Below, one piece after another: positions 32,223-41,123 of a stretch of 64,000 bases of DNA. Each line of letters starts with the position of its first letter. Position 1 is the stretch's first letter. A program made the position numbers and the translations under genes. The stretch spans positions 1,116,001 to 1,180,000 of the forward strand of contig NZ_CP033924.1 in the NCBI RefSeq assembly GCF_003815875.1. Reading direction: 5' to 3'. The DNA is from Chryseobacterium lactis. GTDB lineage: Bacteria > Bacteroidota > Bacteroidia > Flavobacteriales > Weeksellaceae. The notes under the pieces are model-generated. The model ran no database searches. It was not told the DNA's origin and was given only the letters and a program-made list of their open reading frames with translations.

Positions 32223-33737
32223 ATGGCAACCAAAGCACTTTTCAATACCGTCGTCAATTGGTTTATCCGTCAAAGGATAGATCAGATACAGAATTTCATG
32301 GATCATCCTATTGAAACACAGAAGGGTATATTATTCTCCCAACTGTTTCATGCCGAGGATACGGAATATGGTAAATTACACGGATTCAATTCTATTTCAA
32401 GCTACCAGGACTTTAAAAATAAGGTTCCCATAGTCACTTATGAAGATTTTGAACCTTATATTGAAAAAGCAAGGCAAGGTTACAAGGATGTAAGCTGGCC
32501 GGGACTTATTAAACATTTTGCCAAATCATCGGGAACCACTAATGCGAAGAGCAAATTTATTCCTATTTCCACTGAAAGTCTTGAGTACTGTCATATGAAG
32601 GCTGGAAAAGACATGGTTTCCATCTACGCTAATAACCATCCGGAAAATCAGCTCTTTAATTATAAAAACTTACGTTTAGGAGGAAGTTCTGAGCTGTATG
32701 CAGACTTTAATACAAAATTTGGCGATTTATCGGCTATTTTAATTGATAATCTTCCATTTTGGGTAGAAATCACCACAACTCCGAGCAAGAAAGTGTCCCT
32801 GATGGGAGAATGGGAAAGCAAACTAAGAGCCATCACCTCCGAAGTTAAAAATGAGGATGTTGGAAGTATCCTTGGAGTACCAAGCTGGATGCTCGTTCTT
32901 TTACAAAGAGTATTAAAGGAAACCAACATTGGTAGTGTGTCTGAACTTTGGCCTAATTTAGAGGTCTTTTTTCACGGTGGAATAAGTTTTAAGCCCTATC
33001 GGGAGCAATTCAGGCAGATCATCGGAAAAAACATCAATTACTACGAAATTTACAATGCATCTGAAGGCTTCTTCGGAATACAGGACAGATCCAATAGTGA
33101 CGAAATGCTTTTAATGCTTGATTATGGAATCTTCTATGAATTCATCCCGATGGATCAGTTCCATTTTTCAAATCCAAAAGTAGTAAGCCTGGAAGACGTC
33201 GAGATAGGAAAAAACTATGCGATGGTGATTACGACCAACGGAGGCTTGTGGAGATATTTAATTGGTGATACGGTCGTATTTACCTCTACGAATCCTTTCA
33301 GGATAAAAATAACAGGGCGAACCAAACATTATATCAATGCTTTCGGAGAGGAACTGATGATTACTAATGTAGAATCTGCTCTTTCTAAAGCCTGTGATCT
33401 TACAGGAGCCTGCATTACAGACTTTACCGGAGCTCCGGTATTTATGAAAGAAAATGAAGGGGGAGCCCACGAATGGATCTTTGAATTCAGCCAGCACCCG
33501 AACAGCCTGGAAAGTTTCATTGATATTTTTGATCAGCATCTGAAGACGATCAATTCAGACTATGAAGCGAAAAGATATAATAATATAACACTTAAAAGGC
33601 CTATTGTTCATATTGCAAAAAACAACCTCTTTTATCATTGGCTTGAATCAAAAGGGAAACTGGGAGGCCAGAATAAAGTTCCGAGATTAAGCAATGACAG
33701 AGAGTATATAGACCCACTACTGGAACTTAATAAATAA
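32223..33737 (+). CDS. GH3 auxin-responsive promoter family protein (acyl-adenylate/amidosynthetase fold)
   Basis: 504 residues, full length for bacterial GH3 proteins. Visible blocks are the ATP-binding loop FAKSSGTTNAKSKFIPI (about 98-115), YNASEGFFGIQ, IGDTVVFTS and ITGRTKHYINAFGEELM. Plant GH3 enzymes adenylate carboxylates such as jasmonate or indole-3-acetate and join them to amino acids. The role of the bacterial homologues is not known to me. A TATATTTG at 32210-32217 resembles a -7 box but lies only five bases before the ATG, so either the message is nearly leaderless or the match is chance. Confidence 0.88.
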   Translation: MATKALFNTVVNWFIRQRIDQIQNFMDHPIETQKGILFSQLFHAEDTEYGKLHGFNSISSYQDFKNKVPIVTYEDFEPYIEKARQGYKDVSWPGLIKHFAKSSGTTNAKSKFIPISTESLEYCHMKAGKDMVSIYANNHPENQLFNYKNLRLGGSSELYADFNTKFGDLSAILIDNLPFWVEITTTPSKKVSLMGEWESKLRAITSEVKNEDVGSILGVPSWMLVLLQRVLKETNIGSVSELWPNLEVFFHGGISFKPYREQFRQIIGKNINYYEIYNASEGFFGIQDRSNSDEMLLMLDYGIFYEFIPMDQFHFSNPKVVSLEDVEIGKNYAMVITTNGGLWRYLIGDTVVFTSTNPFRIKITGRTKHYINAFGEELMITNVESALSKACDLTGACITDFTGAPVFMKENEGGAHEWIFEFSQHPNSLESFIDIFDQHLKTINSDYEAKRYNNITLKRPIVHIAKNNLFYHWLESKGKLGGQNKVPRLSNDREYIDPLLELNK

Positions 33738-33802
33738 TAGAAAGAAAGCGAGAGGCTTGCTCCAAATAAGGGAGAAACTTCCAGCTTCCAACTATAAAAA
33801 AG

Positions 33803-33838
33803 AAACCGCAGCTGAATTCAACTGCGGTTTTCTTTTTA
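33803..33838. terminator. Bidirectional terminator (GH3 gene / LEA-like lipoprotein)
   Basis: AAACCGCAG pairs with CTGCGGTTT around a self-complementary TGAATTCA centre, with T-rich sequence on the plus-strand side. It lies between convergent genes. Confidence 0.85.
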
Positions 33839-34282
33839 TTTGCTTAAATCTTCTTTTAATTTCTTGGCAGCATCTTCTACTTTTGCTGCTCCTTTCCTGG
33901 CAGCGTCTTTAGCATCTTTTCCTGCTTCCTGAGCTCCGGACTTAATATCCTTCCCTACTTTGTTAGCTTCTGTTTTGATATTCTGTCCCGCCTTGTTAAG
34001 GTCTTGTTTTGTTTTATCTGCAGTGGCATCAATTTTATCTTTTGCCTTTTGCGCTGCATCATCAATCTTGTCTCCGGCCTTATCTAACTTTGCGTTGACA
34101 TCTTGTTTAGCCTGGTTCACTTTTGCAGAATCTACAACGTGAGGAGAGCTTTCAGTAACCGTGGTGGTTGTAGTGGTTACCGATCCATCAGCTCCTTCTA
34201 CCTGTTCTGTCTTTGTCGTCGATTTTGTGCATGCTACAGCGAATACTGAAATCGCTACAGCTGCTAAGATTTGTTTTTTCAT
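33836..34282 (-). CDS. LEA-like amphipathic lipoprotein
   Basis: 148 residues. Lipoprotein signal peptide with lipobox FAVAC at about residues 14-18, a Thr-rich linker, then about 100 residues of Lys/Ala/Asp-rich repeats with an 11-residue-like rhythm (AGDKIDDAAQKAKDKIDA, TKQDLNKAGQNIK, EAGKDAKDAARKG). This matches late-embryogenesis-abundant or apolipophorin-like amphipathic helices. Proteins of this type are linked to desiccation or membrane stress protection, though the specific role here is inferred only from composition. Confidence 0.82.
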   Translation of the reverse strand: MKKQILAAVAISVFAVACTKSTTKTEQVEGADGSVTTTTTTVTESSPHVVDSAKVNQAKQDVNAKLDKAGDKIDDAAQKAKDKIDATADKTKQDLNKAGQNIKTEANKVGKDIKSGAQEAGKDAKDAARKGAAKVEDAAKKLKEDLSK

Positions 34283-34310
34283 ATTTTATATTTTTTAAAA
34301 ATGTTTTGGA

Positions 34311-34673
34311 TTATTCTGTTTTGGGCACATTGGCCGCGGGTGTTTCTGAAGTTTTAGCCTTCTTTTCAGATTCCGTTTTTTTCTTTTCTTCGTCCAGTTT
34401 CTTTTTATTTTCCTTTTCCAGCTCTTCTTTCAGCTTTTTCTCTTCTTCCTGAGCTTTTTTAGCTTGTTTTACAGAGTCAAGAAATTGTGGAGAAGACATT
34501 CTGATCTTACGTGCTATATCCACTGAAACAGCTCCTGTAGAAAAAGAATCGACAGCAGTTGTATCATAGTGAATCTTAACATCCTGTTCTGCACTAAAAC
34601 CGGCAGATTCTTTTTTAGAACAGGCAGTACACAGAAGGGTTAAAATAAAAACCGCGAAGAGTAAATTTTTCAT
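34311..34673 (-). CDS. Small lipoprotein with charged helical tail
   Basis: 120 residues. Signal peptide MKNLLFAVFILTLLCTAC with lipidated Cys18, a short N-terminal region, then a long Lys/Glu-rich helix (about 75-110: KKAQEEEKKLKEELEKENKK) likely to be a single alpha helix or coiled coil, and a Thr/Pro end. I do not recognise the family. It is separated from the LEA-like lipoprotein by 28 bp and from the EEP genes by four, so it sits in the same minus-strand group. Confidence 0.78.
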   Translation of the reverse strand: MKNLLFAVFILTLLCTACSKKESAGFSAEQDVKIHYDTTAVDSFSTGAVSVDIARKIRMSSPQFLDSVKQAKKAQEEEKKLKEELEKENKKKLDEEKKKTESEKKAKTSETPAANVPKTE

Positions 34674-34677
34674 GGAA

Positions 34678-35649
34678 CTAATTTAACAGAAATTCTGCAA
34701 TTACAGGATAGTGATCCGATAATTCTACAGAATTGTCAACTTTATAGCTCAAAGGAATAATTGATTTTGAGGTAAAAATATAATCAATTCGTAAAGGAAC
34801 CTTATAGTCATGGAAACTACTTGCACTTCCCCTTCCGGCTACTAAAAATGCATCCTGAAGGTTTTTACCCAAATTATAGTACTCATATGAATTGGGTACA
34901 GAATTAAAGTCTCCGGCAAGAATGACAGGATACGGGGACATATCAATTATATTTCTTATTTTTTTTACCTGATCTTCATGAGCCTGGAAGGTAGGAATCA
35001 TATGGGAAAGCAAAGTCGATAAATTCCCTATTCCAAAAGCATCCAGTTTTGTAAACATGGTTTTATGAAGTCTGAAAGGCTCCAGATACACATTTACAAT
35101 TCTGATAATTTTCCCATTGATATCTACATCGGCAAAGAAGGAATTACCTCGTGCATTGTCCTCAATAATTTCCGCCTGTCTTATAATTTTATGCTTGGTT
35201 TTAAGAATTACTGAAGGATACTTTACCAAATCATGTTTGATTGCACGGTTGGTATCTTTTTCCTGAACCAAAATAATATCTGGATCTTGTTCTTTAATAT
35301 ACCCTTTTATCTTATCCCATCCATATTCCCCATACTTTACATTAAAAGTTAACACTTTAATATCACGGATTGTTTTAAGATTTTCTGTTTTGGGTGAAAA
35401 ATTAACCCATCTTCTTATCGGATTGTAAAAAATAAGTGTACCCAGTGCGAAAGCGATTGCTACTTTTTTCTTTTTAAAAATCCATACCAGTGTTAGAATG
35501 ATGTGTGTCAGTATCAGATATGGGAAACCTAGAGAAAGCAGATTAAGATTCCCTAAAATATTAGGTGGAATCCATGCATTCCCCAATGTGCACAGCAATA
35601 AAACAGCAACAACGATATGTATAAATAGTAATATCTGATTCGACTTCAT
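34678..35649 (-). CDS. Membrane-anchored EEP-fold phosphatase/nuclease, copy A
   Basis: 323 residues. Three N-terminal TM helices (within 1-80) are followed by an endonuclease/exonuclease/phosphatase domain with the metal and catalytic motifs KVLTFNVKYGEYG, LVQEKDTN, ILAGDFNSVPNSYEY, RIDYIFTSK and ELSDHYPVIAEF. It is a close paralogue of the next gene upstream. Substrates in the EEP superfamily include DNA, phosphoinositides and sphingomyelin. The membrane anchor argues for a lipid or envelope phosphodiester rather than chromosomal DNA (inference). Confidence 0.88.
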   Translation of the reverse strand: MKSNQILLFIHIVVAVLLLCTLGNAWIPPNILGNLNLLSLGFPYLILTHIILTLVWIFKKKKVAIAFALGTLIFYNPIRRWVNFSPKTENLKTIRDIKVLTFNVKYGEYGWDKIKGYIKEQDPDIILVQEKDTNRAIKHDLVKYPSVILKTKHKIIRQAEIIEDNARGNSFFADVDINGKIIRIVNVYLEPFRLHKTMFTKLDAFGIGNLSTLLSHMIPTFQAHEDQVKKIRNIIDMSPYPVILAGDFNSVPNSYEYYNLGKNLQDAFLVAGRGSASSFHDYKVPLRIDYIFTSKSIIPLSYKVDNSVELSDHYPVIAEFLLN

Positions 35650-35723
35650 GAAAAAACGGTCTTGGTACGGAGTTTTTTAAGCAAAAACCCTACCAAGCAG
35701 TCAAATTTTAACTATTTTTATGA

Positions 35724-36713
35724 TTATTTAGGTTCTACGGAGAATTCTGCAACAACAGGATAATGATCTGAAAGACTGACAGAACGGTCAACCACATAGG
35801 AAACCGGGCGTACAGATTTAGAAGAAAAAATATAATCTATTCTTATGGGAAATTTATAATCATGAAAACTGGTTGCACTTCCTTTTCCGGTACTTAAAAA
35901 TGCATCTTCAAGTCCTTCAGACAAATGATAGTATTCATAAGAATTAGGAACAGAATTAAAATCTCCGCCTAAAATCACCGGATAAGGCGAATTTTCTACC
36001 GCTTCCCGCAAAAAACCAATTTGTTCCTGATGTTTTTTAAAGGTGGGAATAAGCTTTTTGATAACGTCTTTCACTTTCTGCTCATTGGCATCAGAATTTC
36101 CGTTAAGCTTTACCATTTCTTTTTCAAAACGAAACGGATGAAGATATACATCAATAAAACGGTAAACTCTACCTTTGATTTCTATATCGATTTGTACGCC
36201 GGGAATCCTTAGATCCTCATCCTGAGGCCTCAATACTTTCTGGCTGATAATTTTATGACGGGTCAGGACTGTAAAACCACCAAATGGATTTACTTTTTGA
36301 TATCCTTCAATGTCATACCCTTTACCTTCTTCCTGTAAAAGAATCACATCAGCATTTTGAGATTGCAGAAAAGACTGAATTTTATCTCTTCCCAAACCAC
36401 CCGATTTGGTATTTAAGGAAACCACCTTTATGTTGGGATTTCCCCTTTTATCTGTTGAATAATTGACCCATCGTTTTATCGGACTCAGGAAAATCAATCC
36501 GGCAAACATGAATACAAAAGCCCTTTTCTTCCAGCTAAAAACCCAGAAAAGCGTCAATATACAGTAAGTGATTATCAGTACCGGAAATCCCAGGGAAAGC
36601 AAATTAAACCACGGAAATATTTTAGGTGGAATATAGGCATTCAATAAAGTAGCCAGCAATAAAAATAAAATCCCAAGATGGGCTATGAAAACGATAAGTC
36701 GGAAAATCTTCAC
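35724..36713 (-). CDS. Membrane-anchored EEP-fold phosphatase/nuclease, copy B
   Basis: 329 residues with the same plan as copy A: three N-terminal helices, then KVVSLNTKSGGLGRDK, ILLQEEGKG, VILGGDFNSVPNSYEYY, RIDYIFSSKSVRP and SLSDHYPVVAEF. The GDFNSVPNSYEYY-to-C-terminus portion is nearly identical in pattern to copy A, so this is a tandem duplication with divergence in the middle. It is nine bases from the rhomboid gene and probably in the same operon. Confidence 0.88.
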   Translation of the reverse strand: MKIFRLIVFIAHLGILFLLLATLLNAYIPPKIFPWFNLLSLGFPVLIITYCILTLFWVFSWKKRAFVFMFAGLIFLSPIKRWVNYSTDKRGNPNIKVVSLNTKSGGLGRDKIQSFLQSQNADVILLQEEGKGYDIEGYQKVNPFGGFTVLTRHKIISQKVLRPQDEDLRIPGVQIDIEIKGRVYRFIDVYLHPFRFEKEMVKLNGNSDANEQKVKDVIKKLIPTFKKHQEQIGFLREAVENSPYPVILGGDFNSVPNSYEYYHLSEGLEDAFLSTGKGSATSFHDYKFPIRIDYIFSSKSVRPVSYVVDRSVSLSDHYPVVAEFSVEPK

Positions 36714-36722
36714 AAAATTGAT

Positions 36723-37451
36723 TTAATTGAATCTGTACAAATGCTTTTTCCAAATTCGTGCCAACAGCCACCCCACTAAAGCTCCACCCACGTGAGCAAG
36801 GTGTGCAATTCCTCCTCCATTCCCTGAAACACCAAGATATACAGAAACAACAACAATGATCGGTAGCAGATATTTTACTTTTATAGGTACGGGAATAAAC
36901 ATAATTCCGATTTTAGAATCCGGATATAGTGTTGCAAAAGCTGCCACGACTCCAAAGATGGCTCCGGACGCTCCTACCATAGGAGTTGCTACAATATCTT
37001 TCAAGCTTCCTAAAAGCTCTTTTTGTCTAAGAACGGTATCTCCAGCTCCAGAAAACTCAACACTGGCTCCGGATAGGTAGGCACTTACATTAAATCCAAG
37101 TTGTTGCAATTCTGCTGAAATTTGCTGAACTTCTACAAAATTCCATAAGTTAAAAAGAAAAAAAGCACCCAAACCACTGGCAAAGTAAAGTATCAGATAT
37201 TTTTTATCTCCCAGCGTTTGTTCCAGAATAGGTCCAAAGCTAAATAGGGTCAGCATATTAAATAAAATATGCATAATACTTCCATGCATAAACATGTGGG
37301 TAACAATCTGCCATGAATGGAAAAATGGTGAGAAGGGATAAAAGCCTGCAAGATAGCCAATCACCTGATTCCCCATTAAGGAAGTAACAATGTACACAAT
37401 GACATTGATAATGATAATATTTCTGGTAATCGGCGGTATATTGTTAAACAT
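36723..37451 (-). CDS. Rhomboid family intramembrane serine protease
   Basis: 242 residues, six or so TM helices. Catalytic Ser162 is in GASGAIFG and the catalytic His is most likely His220 in AHLAHVGGALVG. The conserved HMFMHGSIMHILFNMLTL segment supports the oxyanion site. There is a long loop between helices (about 105-150). Rhomboids cleave membrane proteins within the bilayer. The substrate is unknown. It lies directly downstream of mutL (six bases), an operon arrangement that looks incidental. Confidence 0.93.
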   Translation of the reverse strand: MFNNIPPITRNIIIINVIVYIVTSLMGNQVIGYLAGFYPFSPFFHSWQIVTHMFMHGSIMHILFNMLTLFSFGPILEQTLGDKKYLILYFASGLGAFFLFNLWNFVEVQQISAELQQLGFNVSAYLSGASVEFSGAGDTVLRQKELLGSLKDIVATPMVGASGAIFGVVAAFATLYPDSKIGIMFIPVPIKVKYLLPIIVVVSVYLGVSGNGGGIAHLAHVGGALVGWLLARIWKKHLYRFN

Positions 37452-37456
37452 ATTTT

Positions 37457-39244
37457 TTAAAATTTGTTCTTAAAATCATTAAACGGAACTTCATAAAAGC
37501 ATCTCTTTCCATCCGGTAAAAATTCCGGAAAGCCTAGTGCTGTAAAATCTTTGATGACTTGTTCCGCATCTTTTTTATAAATAAAATCAAATCTGGATTT
37601 CGACTGCATTTTACTCCATTGATTGTGGTAATACTGCATGAATTCATCTTCAGTCTTATATTCCAGAATCTCAAAAAGGTTCTCCAGAAACTTCATTGCC
37701 TGGGTTTCTTTGAGCCCTTCAGGCAGTGAATCTATTCTGAGTACACTTTCATGAGCAATTTTCATGTCAAACCCAAGTTCAGGAAGATATTTTTTAATAG
37801 AATTATATTTATTCTTTTCTATTTCATTCATATGATACTCGAGAGAGAAGAGTAACGCATGGCTGTTTGTATTTGATTTTCTGGTTGATTTATTACTTTC
37901 GGAAACCAATAACCTGTGCATTCTTCCGAGATCCAACATCAGGGTCACATCTCCTTTATTGAAAAGCCAATATCCGTTGGGAAGTCTCATCAGATCTTCA
38001 TCAAAGTCTTCGTCTTCAAACAAATTGATTTTTGAAGGCTCCGCGGTAATATTCTGATGATACATTTCCGTAAGGTTCTGAATTTCTTCCGGGCGCACAT
38101 TTCTTTCTTCCAAAAATGGATTGTAGTCTTTATCTACAATGATTTCAGGCATTTTTATAACACCGCTTCCCCCGCCGTTGCCTTTGCTGGGAATAGGTTT
38201 ATTCATCATCTCATCCAGTTCGGGATCTCTGTCAAAATCAAGACTTGGAGAAACGTTATAAATCCCCAGAGATCTCTTAATTGTGGAACGAAGCAGAGCG
38301 AAAATAAGATGCTCATCTTCAAATTTCACTTCCGTTTTCTGTGGGTGGATATTAACGTCTATTTTGTCCGGATCAAGCTCTAAGAAAAGGAAAAATGAAG
38401 GTACATAACCCGGTTGAAGCAATCCTTCAAAAGCTTCCTGAACCGCTTTATTGAAATAAGGGCTTTTAAAATATCTTCCATTAACAAACAGGAATTGTTC
38501 ACCTCTGGATTTTTTAGAGCCTTCAGGTTTAGCAACAAATCCGTGAAGTTTACACCAGATAATATCTTCTTTGATCGGAATTAAAAGCGGCTGCAATTTT
38601 CTTCCGAAAACATCTACTATACGCTGCATCTGACTTCCTTTTCTCAATCTGAAAACAGGTTCATCATCATGAAATAAAGAAAACTCCAACCCTTCATGAG
38701 CCAGTGCAACACGCTGAAATTCATCGATTACGTGCCTGAATTCTATATTATTATTTTTCAGAAATTTTCTTCTGGCAGGAACATTATAGAAAAGGTTTTT
38801 AACTAAAAAATTTGATCCTTCTGCAGTCTGAACCGGATCCTGAAACTGGAAAACTCCACCTTCAATATAGATATTGGTTCCTACAGAAGCGTCATTTTGT
38901 TTCGTTCTCAGCTCTACCTGCGAAACCGCAGCAATAGAAGCCAATGCTTCGCCACGGAATCCTTTTGTGGAGATCTTAAAGATATCTTCTGTTCCTCTGA
39001 TCTTGGATGTAGCATGTCTTTCAAACGCCATTCGTGCATCTGTCTCAGACATTCCTTTTCCATCGTCAACCACCTGTATAAGGTTTTTTCCGGCATCTCT
39101 AACGATCAGTTCAATTTTCGTTGCCTCTGCATCTATAGCATTCTCCAAAAGTTCTTTTACGATGGATGCAGGCCGCTGCACCACCTCACCTGCTGCAATT
39201 TGGTTGGCTACATGATCCGGTAAAAGCTGAATAATATCTGACAT
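37457..39244 (-). CDS. mutL: DNA mismatch repair protein MutL (endonuclease motifs not visible)
   Basis: 595 residues from the ATG at 39244 (MSDIIQLLPDHVANQIAAGEV). The longer frame to 39259 overlaps the promoter side and is not used. The GHKL ATPase is intact: ELLENAIDAEA, VVDDGKGM, TKGFRGEALASIAAV. The C-terminal dimer domain starts near 410. Where endonuclease-type MutL proteins have DQHAxxE the sequence reads MLDLGRMHRLLVSE, and the usual C-terminal CPHGRP is replaced by CFYEVP. Nicking activity may therefore be absent. Confidence 0.92.
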   Translation of the reverse strand: MSDIIQLLPDHVANQIAAGEVVQRPASIVKELLENAIDAEATKIELIVRDAGKNLIQVVDDGKGMSETDARMAFERHATSKIRGTEDIFKISTKGFRGEALASIAAVSQVELRTKQNDASVGTNIYIEGGVFQFQDPVQTAEGSNFLVKNLFYNVPARRKFLKNNNIEFRHVIDEFQRVALAHEGLEFSLFHDDEPVFRLRKGSQMQRIVDVFGRKLQPLLIPIKEDIIWCKLHGFVAKPEGSKKSRGEQFLFVNGRYFKSPYFNKAVQEAFEGLLQPGYVPSFFLFLELDPDKIDVNIHPQKTEVKFEDEHLIFALLRSTIKRSLGIYNVSPSLDFDRDPELDEMMNKPIPSKGNGGGSGVIKMPEIIVDKDYNPFLEERNVRPEEIQNLTEMYHQNITAEPSKINLFEDEDFDEDLMRLPNGYWLFNKGDVTLMLDLGRMHRLLVSESNKSTRKSNTNSHALLFSLEYHMNEIEKNKYNSIKKYLPELGFDMKIAHESVLRIDSLPEGLKETQAMKFLENLFEILEYKTEDEFMQYYHNQWSKMQSKSRFDFIYKKDAEQVIKDFTALGFPEFLPDGKRCFYEVPFNDFKNKF

Positions 39245-39263
39245 AAAAACGTAAATCAACTTA

Positions 39264-39271
39264 CAAAAATA
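39264..39271 (-). promoter_or_regulatory. Putative -7 box (minus strand) for mutL
   Basis: On the minus strand this reads TATTTTTG, matching TAnnTTTG, 19 nt before the mutL ATG at 39244. No -33 element is evident. Confidence 0.45.
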
Positions 39272-39450
39272 GTTAATGAAAACGGGAATTAAAATACTAA
39301 AATCGTGATTTAATATTTAATTATCAACATTTTTCCATATTTATCCCCATTCGATTTTTTTAATGTTTGTAACGAAGGGCGTTAGCCGGTCTCTTCATTT
39401 AATTTGAAACCTTATGTCTGAATCAAATCTACACCTACTAAAGTCAGTAT

Positions 39451-39489
39451 AAAAAACGCCCCTCTTTTACATCATAAAGAAGGGCGTTT
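39451..39489 (-). terminator. Terminator of the DUF1275 operon (minus strand)
   Basis: AAACGCCC (39454-39461) and GGGCGTTT (39482-39489) pair, extended by TCTTT/AAAGA. On the minus strand the stem is followed by six T. It lies in the 286-bp gap before mutL. The rest of the gap (39272-39450) shows no gene. Confidence 0.85.
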
Positions 39490-39530
39490 ACAGCTAGTTT
39501 ATACAAAAAATTAATAGTGATATCTTTATT

Positions 39531-40358
39531 TTAATCTTCAAAGACAAGCTTTCTCTTCTTTTCTCTTTGAGGAATTCCATGGATCTTTTCATATAAGTAA
39601 GCCAGGACATTAGGCTTTCTGTAAATCCTGTTATACCTGTATTTAGTATTGAAATGTCTGATATGAATTTTATAAGCATCGTATCCGATGACAATCAAAA
39701 GACATACGCTGATCACATAAAACACCCTGAATTCCAGGTAGTAATATGTTAACCCTGAGAATACAGCTCCTAAAACATAGGCAAACATAATGCTCGATAG
39801 CAATTTCGCCCTTCCGATCAGCTCACCGTTTTTTCTATATTTTTTCTGGGTAAACATGGACACCAGAATTCCCAGGTCGGTTGTTGTTCCCGTAAGGTGA
39901 GTTGTCTTTACCGAGAAATTGGAGATACTTGCTGTTAATCCGTTTTGCAATCCTGTGGCAAAAAGCATTAATGCGACAAGATATTCTGTTTCTTCTAATG
40001 TTTTTTGGTAATAAAATTGTCCGTACACCCCTACAAAAAGAAGACATATGATTTCCAGCACAATCGGCATGGCGTGGGCGAAGTATTTACTTTTTTTATT
40101 AAAATTGATCACAATAAAGTTGGACAGGAAACTTCCGAAGAAGAATAAAAAGATCCATCCTCCTACTACAGCTACCTGTGCCCAGTTTGCTTTACTGATC
40201 TCTGCTGCCAAAATCGCATAATGTCCCGTTACGTTTGAGGTAAAGGAAAGAAATATCAATAGGGATGCTATATTTATAGTACCTGCTGTAAATGCAGTCA
40301 GCGTCCCCAACCTGATATTGTCTCCCAGTGTCCTGCTGTTACTATAATTTCTTAACAT
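39531..40358 (-). CDS. DUF1275 (YoaK) family membrane protein
   Basis: 275 residues with six or so TM helices. The family pattern LTAFTAGTINIASLLIFLSFTSNVTGHY is at the N-terminus and TGLQNGLTASISNFSVKTTHLTGTTTDLG is in the middle. Transport or stress functions have been suggested for YoaK proteins, none certain. The last 60 residues are basic and cytoplasmic. It shares an operon with the gene upstream at 40388-40882. Confidence 0.88.
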   Translation of the reverse strand: MLRNYSNSRTLGDNIRLGTLTAFTAGTINIASLLIFLSFTSNVTGHYAILAAEISKANWAQVAVVGGWIFLFFFGSFLSNFIVINFNKKSKYFAHAMPIVLEIICLLFVGVYGQFYYQKTLEETEYLVALMLFATGLQNGLTASISNFSVKTTHLTGTTTDLGILVSMFTQKKYRKNGELIGRAKLLSSIMFAYVLGAVFSGLTYYYLEFRVFYVISVCLLIVIGYDAYKIHIRHFNTKYRYNRIYRKPNVLAYLYEKIHGIPQREKKRKLVFED

Positions 40359-40387
40359 TTTTTCTTTTTTTAATTGTTCTTATTTTT

Positions 40388-40882
40388 TTAGACCTCCACA
40401 AAGATCTCCGCCAGTCTTCCTCTCTCCGGAAGTCTTTCCTGAACTTCAACTTTGATTTCTTTAGACTGCAGCTCTTTGCATTTTTTGATGTAAGGAATCA
40501 GATCAAATTTTCCTTTACCCTTACTTTTTATGGATGGAGAATAGTAAGCCTCTTCAATATTTTCTGACTCTACATATTGGTTAAATGTTCTTTGGAAACT
40601 TCCTGTGAAAACATCACAGATGATCTTATTAACCAGATGAGGGTATTTATTCTTAATGATCCCGTAGGCATCACAAAATTCCGCAGGTCTTATCTTATTG
40701 AAAACTGTGGTTTTGGTATTAAACAAAAGATCTCTGATAGAATCTCCAGAATCATATCCTGAAGTGAGAAGAATATTATATTGATTCTGATCTTCCGATG
40801 CGTCTTTTTCTTTTAATACTTTTTTTAATATGTTTAATGACTCAAGAGAGTAATCTGTTGCAATTAAAATTGTTTTAGCCAT
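40388..40882 (-). CDS. Unknown protein with UspA-like N-terminus
   Basis: 164 residues. It begins MAKTILIATDYSLESLNILKKVL, a beta-strand/Asp/helix pattern typical of the start of universal stress proteins, but the C-terminal ATP-binding GxxGxxxxxxxxGS motif is absent. The remainder (FCDAYGIIKNKYPHLVNKI, FTGSFQRTFNQYVE) is not recognised. A Rossmann-like cytosolic protein is likely, perhaps nucleotide-independent. It precedes the DUF1275 gene with a 29-bp gap. Confidence 0.72.
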   Translation of the reverse strand: MAKTILIATDYSLESLNILKKVLKEKDASEDQNQYNILLTSGYDSGDSIRDLLFNTKTTVFNKIRPAEFCDAYGIIKNKYPHLVNKIICDVFTGSFQRTFNQYVESENIEEAYYSPSIKSKGKGKFDLIPYIKKCKELQSKEIKVEVQERLPERGRLAEIFVEV

Positions 40883-40923
40883 GTTCTTTATTATTTGTTT
40901 TGTGTTGATCTTTTTTGATGATA

Positions 40924-40931
40924 CAAAACTA
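40924..40931 (-). promoter_or_regulatory. Putative -7 box (minus strand) for the 40388-40882 gene
   Basis: On the minus strand this reads TAGTTTTG, a match to TAnnTTTG, 41 nt before the ATG at 40882. Confidence 0.4.
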
Positions 40932-41123
40932 GAACGACCAAATTAGAAGCTCTTTGGAATGGAATTAAAATGTGATTAAAGAGATTAAAATGAGATTAGA
41001 AAATCGTTAAGAGGAATTAATATGGAGAATGAAAATAACAAATTGGCCACTGATGCAAGTCCATCAATGCTCTGTTATATAAAGTTTTAGAATAAAAAAG
41101 AGAAAAATATGCTTCGGGTGTTG

